Under the pieces are notes generated by a model that had not been told where the DNA came from, ran no database searches, and worked only from the letters and a program-made list of their open reading frames with translations. From Bacteroidota bacterium (GTDB taxonomy: Bacteria; Bacteroidota; Bacteroidia; Chitinophagales; Chitinophagaceae), in assembly GCA_947452555.1 (NCBI GenBank), contig CANGDH010000001.1, forward strand, positions 372,001 to 436,000: a stretch of 64,000 bases of DNA, given 5' to 3'. Position numbers and translations under genes: made by a program. Every line of letters begins with the position of its first letter. The stretch's first letter is position 1. Below are positions 8,593 to 17,324 of this stretch, one piece after another.

Positions 8593-8679
8593 TGCGGAAG
8601 AGGAGATTCGAACTCCCACGCCCGGTTTATGAGCGCTACCACCTCAAGGTAGTGCGTCTACCAATTTCGCCACCTCCGC
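8593..8679 (-). tRNA. tRNA-Leu (anticodon GAG)
   Basis: The minus strand folds into an 87-base class II tRNA: acceptor GCGGAGG pairs with CTTCCGC (one G-T), discriminator A, D-arm GGCGAAATTGGTAGACGC, anticodon stem CTACC/GGTAG around TTGAGGT giving GAG, a long variable arm, and a T-arm with GTTCGAATC. CCA is not encoded. It reads CUC and CUU codons. Confidence 0.96.
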
Positions 8680-8687
8680 TGATGTTT

Positions 8688-8695
8688 CAAAAATA
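8688..8695 (-). promoter_or_regulatory. -7 box of tRNA-Leu(GAG)
   Basis: The minus strand reads TATTTTTG 8 bp before the mature tRNA 5' end. It matches TAnnTTTG exactly and implies a very short 5' leader on the precursor. Confidence 0.6.
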
Positions 8696-8791
8696 GTCAA
8701 AAAAACAGGAAAGTAGACAGGTATATTTCCCCGTCAATTGTATATAACTAACCCCTAGAAATCGTATGTGCCCATTTTAGTCCATAAAAAA

Positions 8792-8910
8792 AGCGTTGTA
8801 AATAACGTACAATGCATAATAACTTGTGGTAGATGTGCAACGTTTTTCAAAAATGTGGTATGAAACGTACAAAACACTAAATGATGTGGACGATACGTAA
8901 CGGTTTAAAA
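8792..8910. repeat. Degenerate repeats with about 30-bp spacing
   Basis: Four diverged units can be aligned on TTGTAAAT/TGTGGTAG/TGTGGTAT/TGTGGACG, each followed within 2-8 bases by an ACGT core (AACGTACAA, CAACGTTT, AAACGTACAA, ATACGTAACG). The three TGTGG copies start at 8825, 8854 and 8885. Nothing indicates coding. Origin unknown. Confidence 0.4.
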
Positions 8911-9005
8911 AGTAATATTTTTATGATTACTTTTTATATAAAATAATGTTGAATAGGGCTTACTTTTTAAAAAAATAGAAAAAAGAAATTCCTAAATTCA
9001 GAAAA

Positions 9006-9049
9006 AAGAAAACCCTAAACAATCTATTGTAAGATTTTAGGGTTTTCTT
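9006..9049. terminator. Strong two-part hairpin, probable terminator of the DUF2911 gene
   Basis: AAGAAAACCCTAAA (9006-9019) pairs perfectly with TTTAGGGTTTTCTT (9036-9049), with an inner AATCT/AGATT helix sharing one base. Both strands end T-rich; the minus strand runs into TTTTCTTTTTTC. It most likely ends minus-strand transcripts of the DUF2911 gene, which would then include the 24-bp repeats in their 3' UTR. Confidence 0.75.
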
Positions 9050-9078
9050 CAACAATTTCTTGAACAATTCATCTCATT

Positions 9079-9174
9079 ATACCTTTAATAACTTCTTTCA
9101 AATATGCCTTTCGTAAAATACTTCAAAATACCTTTCGTATTATATTTAAAATACCTTTCGATATATATTTCAAA
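9079..9174. repeat. Four tandem 23-24 bp repeats
   Basis: Units at 9079-9102, 9104-9127, 9128-9150 and 9151-9174 share ATACCTTTCG followed by an AT-rich stretch ending TTCAAA (unit 3 ends TTTAAA). The first unit is the most diverged. They lie between the DUF2911 stop codon and its terminator hairpin, so they are probably transcribed as 3' UTR. The start of each unit resembles a -7 box (TACCTTTC), but the final G of TAnnTTTG is missing. Confidence 0.7.
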
Positions 9175-9205
9175 TAGAATTACAAATATTTTTAAAAGAA
9201 TTCAA

Positions 9206-10048
9206 TTATAAACTCTTAATTAATTCTTGTGCAGATCTGACATAATCAGCATTCTTTCCAGCTTCAGCCATTTTAATACAAGCTTCAGCACTTGCTCTTG
9301 CTCCTTTTTTATCTCCTAATTCTTTTTGAGCTTTAGCTTTTAATAATAATAACCAATAAGCATTTGCATTGTTAGCAATAGCTTTGTCAACGTATACCAA
9401 AACTTTATCATAGTCCTTATCTATATCAAAATAAAAATTTGCTGCGGCTTGATAGGCAGCAGGATTAATATTTGTACCAGTTGTAGCATCTGTGATTTGT
9501 TTGCGTATGGTTGGTTTTATATCTGTTTTCACTGGAATACAAACCATAGTCTTTGCCCAGCTTAAACAGATATAGGCAGATTCAGCAGTGATATTATCCA
9601 TGTTAATTGTGAAGGTTTCAGTACTATTGCTTGTAGTTTCTGGTTTCACTTTAATACGAACCACGTCTTCTGATTCTTTATATTCAAAACTGCCCCAACC
9701 CTTAGAATTGGTGTTTAATATAATTGTCCATTCAGTTGCACCAGGTATAGTGAATAATCCATAAGAACCTGCGGCAATAGTTTTATCACCTATTGTTACA
9801 GGGTCAGAGAAAGTAACTTTGGTTGCACTGTTTGCGCCAGTTCTCCAAACAATACCATTAGGTGCTAATAAAGAACCTTCACCAAAAGCAACACGACCTT
9901 TTAAACTTGGTCTTGAGTAGACAATTTCAATTTTGCCTAATCCAAATTCTTGACTTAGTGTCTGTGTTGGGCTGGCAGCTGGCATTTTTATTTGAGCAGA
10001 TGCGTGTAAACAAATAATGCTTGTTAGAGCAAAAAGTATCTTTTTCAT
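9206..10048 (-). CDS. Secreted DUF2911 protein with C-terminal helical repeats
   Basis: 280 residues with a cleavable signal peptide (MKKILFALTSIICLHASAQ). Residues about 25-165 match DUF2911: SPTQTLSQEFGLGKIEIVYSRPS, GIVWRTGANSATKVTFSDP, GSYGLFTIPG and EWTIILN. Residues about 190-280 are alpha-helical and TPR-like (YQAAANFYFDIDKDYDKVLVYVDKAI). The family is common in Bacteroidota and predicted to be periplasmic, with unknown function. It is a single gene with its own promoter (10073-10100) and a repeat-bearing 3' region ending at a strong hairpin. Confidence 0.87.
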   Translation of the reverse strand: MKKILFALTSIICLHASAQIKMPAASPTQTLSQEFGLGKIEIVYSRPSLKGRVAFGEGSLLAPNGIVWRTGANSATKVTFSDPVTIGDKTIAAGSYGLFTIPGATEWTIILNTNSKGWGSFEYKESEDVVRIKVKPETTSNSTETFTINMDNITAESAYICLSWAKTMVCIPVKTDIKPTIRKQITDATTGTNINPAAYQAAANFYFDIDKDYDKVLVYVDKAIANNANAYWLLLLKAKAQKELGDKKGARASAEACIKMAEAGKNADYVRSAQELIKSL

Positions 10049-10072
10049 ATTTTTGTGATTTTTAAGAATAAC

Positions 10073-10100
10073 AAACCTAAATCATTTTAGTTGATTCAAT
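10073..10100 (-). promoter_or_regulatory. Promoter of the DUF2911 gene
   Basis: On the minus strand TTG (10100-10098) is followed after 17 bp by TAGGTTTG (10080-10073), a full match to the -33/-7 consensus, with the ATG at 10048 shortly downstream. Confidence 0.7.
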
Positions 10101-10103
10101 AGG

Positions 10104-11012
10104 TTATTTTTTATGAAAAGCAGGGTGAAAACGGTCTAAAGTATCTCTTAGGTATTCTCTATTTATATGTGTATATATTTCGGTGGTTGTAATGCTTTCA
10201 TGGCCTAGCATTTCTTGTACGGCTCGAAGGTCGGCGCCGCCTTCTACCAAATGTGTAGCAAATGAATGTCTAAAACTGTGTGGCGATATCGCTTTTTTTA
10301 TACCTGTTTTAAGAATCAAATCTTTAATGATATAAAAAATCATAACACGGCTTAATCCCTTCCCCCGATTGTTTAAAAATAAGATGTCGTCGCAGTCTTT
10401 AGCAGGAGTCTGGTGAACTCTTATGGTGTCTTTATAGAGTTTAATGAATTTTATTGCATCGGTTCCAATAGGAACCAATCTTTCTTTGTCACCTTTGCCA
10501 ATGACTCTAATAAATCCAACGTCTAAGTATAAACAAGATATTTTCAAAGTTATCGCTTCGGTAACACGTAAACCTGAACTATACATAGTTTCCAGGATGG
10601 CCTTGTTTCTCCCCCCTTCTGGTTTACTCAAATCAATTGCTCCAATAAGCTGTTCAATTTCTTCAAAGCTTAAAACGTCCGGAAGTTTCCGTTTTGTCTT
10701 AGGTGTTGGCAAAAGTGTGGTAGGGTTAATAGTACAAATTTGCTCTAGCATGCAATATTTAAAAAAAGACTTAATTCCAGAAATGATACGTGCTTGAGAA
10801 GTTGCTGCCATCTCCATTTTAGCAATGCATTGTATGAAATCCTGTAAGTGCTTAATATTCACTTCAGCCGGGCCTAGGGGTCCAACTTCATCATGTAAGA
10901 AAGTGGATAGTTTGTCAAGATCACGTAAATAGGCTTCTACCGAGTGTGCACTGAGTGACTTTTCAAGTTGAAGAAAAGCTTTGAATCCCTTTTTATAACT
11001 GTCCCAATGCAT
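10104..11012 (-). CDS. xerD: Site-specific tyrosine recombinase XerD/XerC type
   Basis: 302-residue tyrosine recombinase of the length and layout of the chromosome-dimer-resolving Xer proteins. The N-terminal SAM-like core-binding domain spans about residues 1-90. Catalytic residues are visible: Arg in SSGLRVTEA, Lys in GKGDKERLVP, HxxR in HSFRHSFATHL, His in LGHESITTTE and Tyr in IYTHI. It stands among housekeeping genes without phage or transposon genes, so dif recombination is likelier than mobility. XerC versus XerD cannot be fixed without comparison. Confidence 0.92.
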   Translation of the reverse strand: MHWDSYKKGFKAFLQLEKSLSAHSVEAYLRDLDKLSTFLHDEVGPLGPAEVNIKHLQDFIQCIAKMEMAATSQARIISGIKSFFKYCMLEQICTINPTTLLPTPKTKRKLPDVLSFEEIEQLIGAIDLSKPEGGRNKAILETMYSSGLRVTEAITLKISCLYLDVGFIRVIGKGDKERLVPIGTDAIKFIKLYKDTIRVHQTPAKDCDDILFLNNRGKGLSRVMIFYIIKDLILKTGIKKAISPHSFRHSFATHLVEGGADLRAVQEMLGHESITTTEIYTHINREYLRDTLDRFHPAFHKK

Positions 11013-11079
11013 GTATATTTTGTAAAATATTTGATAGTTAACGGAGAATGAATTTAATTCGCGTCTGATTCATCTCATT

Positions 11080-11592
11080 ATGCAAGTAAATTTAAGGTCA
11101 TTTAAGCAGAAAGTAAGACACAACGCAAAACAATTAAGAACTTTTTTAACAAAACTAGAAAAGAAAAATCCTAAAAGTTTAGACAAGTGGGCAGTAACAT
11201 TGAGTACTGAAGTTTGGAATGAAGTGGATTGCTTAAGTTGTGCCAATTGTTGTAAAACAATGAGTCCTACTTTCACACCTGCAGACATTAAAAGAATCTC
11301 GGCACATCTGGAAATGAAACCAACAGAATTTAAGGAAAAGTGGCTGGAATATGACAAGAAGGACAAGGACTGGTTGAATCAATTAAGACCTTGTCAATTT
11401 CTGAATTTGAAAACAAATATGTGTAGTATATATGAGGTTCGTCCTGCAGACTGTGCAGGTTTTCCTCATTTGACAAAGAAGAAAATGAATGAATACATTC
11501 ATGTGCATAAGCAGAACGTTGAGTATTGTCCAGCAACTTATAAGATGGTAGAGAAGATGAAAGATTTACAAAAAGAAATCTTCCAAAAATAA
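11080..11592 (+). CDS. YkgJ family cysteine cluster protein
   Basis: 170-residue cytoplasmic protein with the family's CxxCxxCC cluster (CLSCANCCKT near residue 50), followed by CQFLNLKTNMCSIYEVRPADCAGFPH, a set of cysteines likely to bind a metal ion or iron-sulfur centre. The role of the family is unknown. The ORF is divergent from xerD, and its last 27 bp overlap the end of the convergent YraN gene. Confidence 0.88.
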   Translation: MQVNLRSFKQKVRHNAKQLRTFLTKLEKKNPKSLDKWAVTLSTEVWNEVDCLSCANCCKTMSPTFTPADIKRISAHLEMKPTEFKEKWLEYDKKDKDWLNQLRPCQFLNLKTNMCSIYEVRPADCAGFPHLTKKKMNEYIHVHKQNVEYCPATYKMVEKMKDLQKEIFQK

Positions 11593-11919
11593 TAAATCCC
11601 ATTCACCTTTTTTATTCAAGTGAATAGCAATAACCCCAAATTGGATTCGTTTCCATTTGGGGTTTTTATATTGAAATACTGCAGCTGCATTTTTCAGGTA
11701 TTGCATTTTTTGTCGACCAATACTTTGCTCCGGGAATCCGAATCGTATAGAACTTCTGGTTTTGACTTCTATAATATTCAAAATGCCATTTTTGCTGGCT
11801 ATAATATCTAATTCTAAATGCTTATAACGCCAGTTACGTTCTAGAATTTCATATCCTAATTTGATAAGATGGTCTGCTGCCATGTTTTCGCCTAAAAACC
11901 CAGTATCTTTGTTGTTCAT
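11566..11919 (-). CDS. YraN family (UPF0102) nuclease-fold protein
   Basis: 117 residues with the UPF0102 pattern GENMAADHLIKLGYEILERNWRYKHLELDIIASKNGILNIIEVKTRSS: a PD-(D/E)xK-like fold with conserved Glu, Asp and ExK. YraN proteins are widespread and suspected to act on DNA, but their substrate is not settled. The 3' end overlaps the ykgJ-like gene on the other strand by 27 bp. It is divergent from manA. Confidence 0.9.
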   Translation of the reverse strand: MNNKDTGFLGENMAADHLIKLGYEILERNWRYKHLELDIIASKNGILNIIEVKTRSSIRFGFPEQSIGRQKMQYLKNAAAVFQYKNPKWKRIQFGVIAIHLNKKGEWDLLFLEDFFL

Positions 11920-11982
11920 AGCTTTGCTTAATTATTACTAAATAAATAATTATTAAAGGATAAACTTAAGTCATCATAACAC

Positions 11983-13173
11983 ATGCAAAAAGCGTATAAA
12001 TTACTAGGGAAACATAGGCATTATGACTGGGGTGGGAATCGTTTTATTCCAAACCTAATGGGTATTGATAATTTAACTGAAAAACCATTTGCAGAATATT
12101 GGATGGGTGCACATGTTTCTGCACCTTCAATCATTCAAACAGATGCAGGAGATGTTTTAATGAATCAGTTTATTCAAACTAATGCTACTGAATTATTAGG
12201 AACAAAAATCAATGCAAGTTTCGGATCATTGCCCTATTTATTTAAAGTATTGGATGTCGCAAAAATGTTAAGTATACAAGTACATCCAAGTAAACAAAAT
12301 GCAATAATTGGATTTGACAAAGAAGAAACATTAGGTATTGAATTAGATGCATTCAATAGAAATTATAAAGACAAGAATCATAAGCCGGAAATCATGGTTG
12401 CATTGAGTGATTTTTGGTTATTACATGGTTTTTTGGCCCCTGAATTATTGGAAGCAAGATTACAAGAATACTTTTATTTCAATCCATTAATGGATCATTT
12501 TAGAGGCGTTGATTTTCAAGGACTATATAGTTTTTTCATGCAATTGACTTTAGAAGATTCCGATAGAATTTTAAAGCCATTACTGATGGACGCTATTGCT
12601 TCTGTAAATAGAGGAGAAGTAGACAAGTCCCATCCACATTGGTGGGCAAATAAATATTACAATGGACTGATGCCAGAGCATGCAATTGACAAAGGCATCT
12701 TTTCAATTTATATTTTAAATATTGTTAAGGTTTCTAAATACGAAGGGGTATTTCAAGGCGCAGGATTATTGCATGCTTACTTAGAAGGACAAAATATAGA
12801 GTTAATGGCTAATAGTGATAATGTATTAAGAGGGGGGCTGACATCTAAACATGTTGATATAAATGAGCTTATTGATCACGTAAAATTCATTCCAACGTAT
12901 CCAAATATTTTAAAAGGAGAATTAATTAATGAATTTGAAACGATCTATCCTTGTCCTGTGCCAGATTTTGGTTTAAGTAAAATTGGCATAAGTGCAGGTA
13001 GAACTTACACAATAAATCCCGATTCTTTAGAAATGTTATTAGTGACTGAAGGGGTACTCAAAATAGACCATATTACGCTAAAAGCCGGTGAAGTAGCTAT
13101 TTTGGTGGCAGGGCAGTCAATTACAATTGAAGCAAATTCAGATGTAGTTGCTTTTAAATCCTTTGTTCCATAG
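11983..13173 (+). CDS. manA: Mannose-6-phosphate isomerase, class I
   Basis: Interconverts fructose 6-phosphate and mannose 6-phosphate, feeding GDP-mannose synthesis for surface glycans. The 396-residue protein starts with GKHRHYDWGGNRFIPNLMG. Zinc-site motifs are LSIQVHPSK, HKPEIMVAL, and GAGLLHAYLEGQNIELMANSDNVLRGGLTSKHVD with the conserved His and the active-site Arg. A C-terminal cupin ends the protein. It is a single gene. Confidence 0.94.
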   Translation: MQKAYKLLGKHRHYDWGGNRFIPNLMGIDNLTEKPFAEYWMGAHVSAPSIIQTDAGDVLMNQFIQTNATELLGTKINASFGSLPYLFKVLDVAKMLSIQVHPSKQNAIIGFDKEETLGIELDAFNRNYKDKNHKPEIMVALSDFWLLHGFLAPELLEARLQEYFYFNPLMDHFRGVDFQGLYSFFMQLTLEDSDRILKPLLMDAIASVNRGEVDKSHPHWWANKYYNGLMPEHAIDKGIFSIYILNIVKVSKYEGVFQGAGLLHAYLEGQNIELMANSDNVLRGGLTSKHVDINELIDHVKFIPTYPNILKGELINEFETIYPCPVPDFGLSKIGISAGRTYTINPDSLEMLLVTEGVLKIDHITLKAGEVAILVAGQSITIEANSDVVAFKSFVP

Positions 13174-13226
13174 AGGTTATTCACATTTGAGGAAAATTGA
13201 TACTATGAACTAAAGCCTTAATGTCT

Positions 13227-13234
13227 TATTTTTG
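13227..13234 (+). promoter_or_regulatory. -7 box before the DUF6580 gene
   Basis: TATTTTTG, followed by TCTTCGTCC. It implies a leader of about 50 bases before the ATG at 13291. No TTG was found at the usual spacing. Confidence 0.45.
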
Positions 13235-13290
13235 TCTTCGTCCTTAAGTAAATTCTTATGGATATCTAAATTATAGCAAAAGAGAATCTT

Positions 13291-13845
13291 ATGAAATTGA
13301 ACAAACAAATAATATTGGCCTTATTAGTTATGATTGCTGCAAGTGCAATTTATCGTGTATTGCCAGGTCGTCCAGTAGGATTTGCTCCACAAATTGCTAT
13401 TGCATTATTTGGAGGTTCATTGTTTGCCAAACAAAAACAATATGCATTTTTATTGCCATTAGTTTCCATGTTTATTTCTGATTTATTGTATCAGGTTTTA
13501 TTCATGAATCACATGACTACTATTCAAGGTTTTTATGAAGGTCAATACATTAATTATATTTTAATTGCAGGTACAACTGTTTTTGGATTTGGTTTACAAA
13601 GTAATCATCTTTCAAAATATATTACTAATTTTTTAGCAGCACCAACTGTATACTTTTTAGTTTCTAATTTTATAGTTTGGGCTTCAGGAGGTGGATATCA
13701 TCACGCATATACTTTAACTGGTTGTATGCAAACTATGATTGATGGTCTCCCATTCTATCCTAACAGTGTTGCTGGTACATTAGTTTTTGGTGCAGTATTA
13801 TTCGGAGCTTTCCGTTTAATGGTACCTAAGTTCAAAGCGATTTAA
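13291..13845 (+). CDS. DUF6580 family membrane protein, possible transporter
   Basis: 184 residues and about five hydrophobic helices. The pattern SAIYRVLPGRPVGFAPQIAIALFGGSLF and the end YPNSVAGTLVFGAVLFGAFRL match DUF6580, which resembles the membrane (S) components of ECF-type vitamin transporters. No ATPase or T component is encoded nearby, and no riboswitch was recognised upstream. Substrate unknown. Confidence 0.75.
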   Translation: MKLNKQIILALLVMIAASAIYRVLPGRPVGFAPQIAIALFGGSLFAKQKQYAFLLPLVSMFISDLLYQVLFMNHMTTIQGFYEGQYINYILIAGTTVFGFGLQSNHLSKYITNFLAAPTVYFLVSNFIVWASGGGYHHAYTLTGCMQTMIDGLPFYPNSVAGTLVFGAVLFGAFRLMVPKFKAI

Positions 13846-13885
13846 TACAAGGGGTTAATCCTTTATTTTTAATTGTAAACTTTTT

Positions 13886-14353
13886 TTAGACTTCCGAGAT
13901 TGCTTCATACTCCGCATCTATTTCCCATGGCCCGTTGTCGGCGGCAAGGGTAGCTAATTCGTCACATCTATTATTGTAAGGGTTATCTGCATGACCTTTC
14001 ACCCAATGAAACTGTATTTTTAAAGATTTTGCAATGGCATTGTATTGTAGCCATAAATCCTTATTCTTTTTCCCACCTTTGAAATTGGTTTTTATCCAAT
14101 TGTCTAACCATTTTTTCTCAACAGAATCCACTATGTATTTACTATCAGTGAATATGTGAACAGGTAATTCTTTTGTTTTCAAAGCTTCTAAAGCGCTAAT
14201 TACTCCAAGTAATTCCATTCTATTATTAGTGGTTTTACGAAAAGCCTTAGATAGTTCTTTTACCTTTTGACCCCACATTAAAATTGCACCATAACCACCC
14301 GGGCCAGGATTACCTCTTGAAGAACCATCAGTATAGATAACAATTTTATTCAT
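13886..14353 (-). CDS. rnhA: Ribonuclease HI
   Basis: 155 residues; removes RNA from RNA-DNA hybrids. The four acidic active-site residues are visible: Asp in IYTDGSSRGNPGPGGYGAI, Glu in NNRMELLGVISAL, Asp in FTDSKYIVDS and Asp in NRCDELATLAA, plus the WVKGHADNPYN His loop. It is convergent with the DUF6580 gene and divergent from the glucanotransferase gene. Confidence 0.96.
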   Translation of the reverse strand: MNKIVIYTDGSSRGNPGPGGYGAILMWGQKVKELSKAFRKTTNNRMELLGVISALEALKTKELPVHIFTDSKYIVDSVEKKWLDNWIKTNFKGGKKNKDLWLQYNAIAKSLKIQFHWVKGHADNPYNNRCDELATLAADNGPWEIDAEYEAISEV

Positions 14354-14516
14354 TTACAGTATCTAAAGTATTGATAATTAGTTGAATACACAAAATAATT
14401 AGCAAGAATCTACAAAATAAGAACTAATTCGATTAATGTGTTTTTTATACACACTATTTTTTATCTTTATTCCGGCTTTAACATATTATAAACGATTGAA
14501 TTGCAAATTAGAACCT

Positions 14517-17279
14517 ATGTCCCCAGTAGAACCCGGTAAGGCTATGCCTAAGAAAAAATTAAAACAGGAGGAAGCTTCCATAAAAGTAAGTTTTCATTTG
14601 AAATATAAAACAAGTTTTGGACAGGGTATTTATATTTATGGAGATCATGCATTGTTAGGGAATAATACAATCGAAAATGCGGTGCCATTGGTTTACTTAA
14701 ATGATGACTATTGGGTATTGCATTTAAATTTGACAGATTTTAATAAGGTAGATCAAATTACCTACCATTACTTTATACAGAATGCGGATGGAACTAAAGT
14801 GTTTGAAGCTGGAAGTGACAAATGTTTTAACCCCAATTTGATCACCCCTACAGAATTGGTTTTGATTGATAGTTGGAATTTTACTGGTTTTACAGAGAAT
14901 GTGTTTTTTACTTCACCTTTTGTAAATGTCTTATTAAAGCAACCAGAGTTACAAAAGCCTTATAATGGGGTTGATAAAAATATAACACATATTTTTAGAG
15001 TTAAAGCCCCTTTATTAGAGCCACATCAAACAGTGTGTATGGTTGGCGACGCTAATATTATTGGTGCATGGAATATTAGTAAAGTATTGGTTTTAACGAA
15101 AGTAAAAGAAGCTACTTATTATGAAATAGCATTAGACGTTCAAAAAAGTAATTTCCCTTTTGTTTATAAATATGGGATCTATGATTTACATACGAAGCAA
15201 TTTATTTCTTTTGAGTCAGGTAATAATAGAATTTTACATGAGCCAGTGGGCAAGGATAAATTGGTAATAGTGAATGACGGATTTACACATTTTGCAAGTG
15301 TTAATTGGAAAGGTGCTGGTGTTGCTATACCAGTATTTTCATTAAGATCAAACCAAAGTGCAGGGGTAGGAGAATTTGCAGATATGAAATTATTAGTGGA
15401 CTGGGCAAAGCAAGTTGGATTAAAGCTGATTCAAATTTTACCAATTAACGACACTACTGCAACGCATAGCTGGATGGACTCTTATCCTTATGCTGCTATA
15501 TCTGCTTTTGCTTTACATCCTATGTTTATAAGATTAGACGACATGGTGTATGCGGATGAAAAGCAATTACTAAAACCCTATTCAAAAACCATTGCTAACT
15601 TAAATAGTTTAACAGAAGTAGATTATGAAAAAGTGATGGAATTGAAGTGGGAGGTATTGCGTATTTTATTTGAGAAAAATGGAACAAAGGATTTGGCATC
15701 AAAAGGTTTTGCTGAATTCTTTGACAATAATTCAAATTGGTTGATTTCTTATAGTGTATTTTCTTATCTAAGAGATTTACATGGCACTGTTGATTATAAT
15801 AATTGGCCTTCGCATTCAAAATATGACAAAGTTGCAATTGAAAAACTATTAAGCCCGAAGTCTAAAACATTTGAATCTATATCCTTTTATTATTTTGTTC
15901 AATATCATTTGCATTTACAATTATTAGAGGCTACCGACTATGCACATAAGAACGGAGTAGTTGTAAAAGGAGATATACCAATTGGAGTATATCGTTTTGG
16001 AGCTGACGCTTGGCAGAACAGTCATTTATTCCATATGGAAATGCAAGCGGGCGCACCACCAGATGACTTTGCTATAACTGGACAGAACTGGGGTTTCCCA
16101 ACTTATAACTGGGAAGTAATGGCTGCAGACGGATATGCATGGTGGAAGTCAAGATTCGATCAAATGAAATTTTACTTTGATGCTTTTAGAATAGATCATA
16201 TTCTTGGTTTCTTCAGAATTTGGAGTATTCCAATGCATGCAGTAGAAGGTATTATGGGACATTTCGTGCCAGCCATACCAGTTTCCATAAATGAATTAAA
16301 TAGTAAAGGGATTGCAGTGGATCACTATAGATTGTCCAACCCATATATTAATGATACAATCATTTTCCAACAATTTGGTTATGATAATGATCAAGTAAAA
16401 GAGAATTATTTGAAATCTATTGGTGATGGACATTTTGAATTATTGGAATCATTCAATACACAAAGAAAAGTAGAAGCCCATTTTTCAACATTTCCAGAGA
16501 ATGAATTAAATAATAAATTAAAACAAGGATTATATAATTTAATAAGTAATGTAATTCTATTTAATGCAGAGGAAGCACATCATTTTCATTTTAGATTTAA
16601 TATAGAGCATACCACTTCCTTCCAACATTTGGATCCAAGAACACAGCATTTATTAAAAGAATTATACCTAGACTATTTCTTTAAAAGACAGGACAGCGCA
16701 TGGGAGAAAGAAGCTATGCAAAAATTGCCTATGCTTAAATTATCAACTAATATGTTGATATGTGGCGAGGATTTAGGCTTAGTGCCTTCCTGCGTTCCTA
16801 ATGTGATGTATCAATTAGGGATGTTGAGTTTGGAAGTGCAAAGAATGCCTAAAGCAAGTCAGAAAACATTCTTCCATCCCAATGACGCACCCTATTTAAG
16901 TGTGGTGACTCCTTCTTCACATGACACAAGTACTATACGTGGCTGGTGGGAAGAAGACCGTGCAAAGACACAACAGTTTTACAATCATGAAATTGGACAA
17001 TGGGGGGAAGCTCCAGTTCATTGTGAAGCGTGGATTAATAAAGCGATTTTACTACAACATTTATATTCTCCTGCTATGTGGGCTATATTCCAATTACAAG
17101 ATTATCTTGGTGTTGACGAGTCTATTAGAAGAAGTAATCCTCAGGAGGAACGTATTAACGTACCTGCTAATCCAAAACATTATTGGAGATACCGTATGCA
17201 TTTAACTTTAGAAGATTTGATTAGTTCCAAAAACTTTAACCAAGAATGGTATAGTACCATAAAATCAAGTGGACGTTAA
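14517..17279 (+). CDS. malQ: 4-alpha-glucanotransferase with two N-terminal starch-binding domains
   Basis: GH77 amylomaltase that transfers alpha-1,4-glucan chains in glycogen or maltodextrin metabolism. The domain order is CBM20-like (about residues 20-110 of the 920-residue form), a second CBM20-like domain (about 160-260), then GH77. Catalytic residues are seen in AFRIDHILGFFRIW (nucleophile Asp), LICGEDLGL (acid/base Glu) and SSHDTSTIRGWW. This double-CBM20 layout is that of the plant DPE2 type. The ORF track begins at 14436, but that adds a hydrophobic extension upstream of a TATCTTTA-like -7 element. The ATG at 14517 (MSPVEPGKAMPKKK) is preferred and makes the enzyme cytoplasmic. Confidence 0.92.
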   Translation: MSPVEPGKAMPKKKLKQEEASIKVSFHLKYKTSFGQGIYIYGDHALLGNNTIENAVPLVYLNDDYWVLHLNLTDFNKVDQITYHYFIQNADGTKVFEAGSDKCFNPNLITPTELVLIDSWNFTGFTENVFFTSPFVNVLLKQPELQKPYNGVDKNITHIFRVKAPLLEPHQTVCMVGDANIIGAWNISKVLVLTKVKEATYYEIALDVQKSNFPFVYKYGIYDLHTKQFISFESGNNRILHEPVGKDKLVIVNDGFTHFASVNWKGAGVAIPVFSLRSNQSAGVGEFADMKLLVDWAKQVGLKLIQILPINDTTATHSWMDSYPYAAISAFALHPMFIRLDDMVYADEKQLLKPYSKTIANLNSLTEVDYEKVMELKWEVLRILFEKNGTKDLASKGFAEFFDNNSNWLISYSVFSYLRDLHGTVDYNNWPSHSKYDKVAIEKLLSPKSKTFESISFYYFVQYHLHLQLLEATDYAHKNGVVVKGDIPIGVYRFGADAWQNSHLFHMEMQAGAPPDDFAITGQNWGFPTYNWEVMAADGYAWWKSRFDQMKFYFDAFRIDHILGFFRIWSIPMHAVEGIMGHFVPAIPVSINELNSKGIAVDHYRLSNPYINDTIIFQQFGYDNDQVKENYLKSIGDGHFELLESFNTQRKVEAHFSTFPENELNNKLKQGLYNLISNVILFNAEEAHHFHFRFNIEHTTSFQHLDPRTQHLLKELYLDYFFKRQDSAWEKEAMQKLPMLKLSTNMLICGEDLGLVPSCVPNVMYQLGMLSLEVQRMPKASQKTFFHPNDAPYLSVVTPSSHDTSTIRGWWEEDRAKTQQFYNHEIGQWGEAPVHCEAWINKAILLQHLYSPAMWAIFQLQDYLGVDESIRRSNPQEERINVPANPKHYWRYRMHLTLEDLISSKNFNQEWYSTIKSSGR

Positions 17280-17303
17280 ATAGCATCATTAAAAGTAGTA
17301 TTG

Positions 17304-17311
17304 TAAATTTG
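17304..17311 (+). promoter_or_regulatory. -7 box just before the dipeptide epimerase gene
   Basis: TAAATTTG ends 13 bases before the GTG start at 17325, so the predicted leader is only a few bases long. Confidence 0.5.
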
Positions 17312-17324
17312 CAAAAAATTAGCC

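Larger units (their letters stand above)
8501..9205. other. 705-bp largely non-coding interval
   Basis: Besides tRNA-Leu and its promoter, this interval holds two sets of short degenerate repeats (8792-8910 and 9079-9174) separated by a strong hairpin (9006-9049). No convincing open frame was found on either strand. It is the richest non-coding stretch in the first half of the window. Confidence 0.7.

Noticed and set aside
8792-9174. CRISPR array in the repeat-rich gap
   Set aside because: The first set has about 30-bp spacing but only 5-8 conserved bases per unit; the second is directly tandem with no spacers. No cas genes are present.
10104-11012. Tyrosine recombinase as the integrase of a mobile element
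   Set aside because: Length and layout fit chromosomal Xer proteins, and the neighbours are housekeeping genes with no att repeats or phage genes.
13846-13885. Terminator between the DUF6580 gene and rnhA
   Set aside because: Only a weak 5-bp stem (AAGGG/TCCTT) followed by an interrupted T-run.
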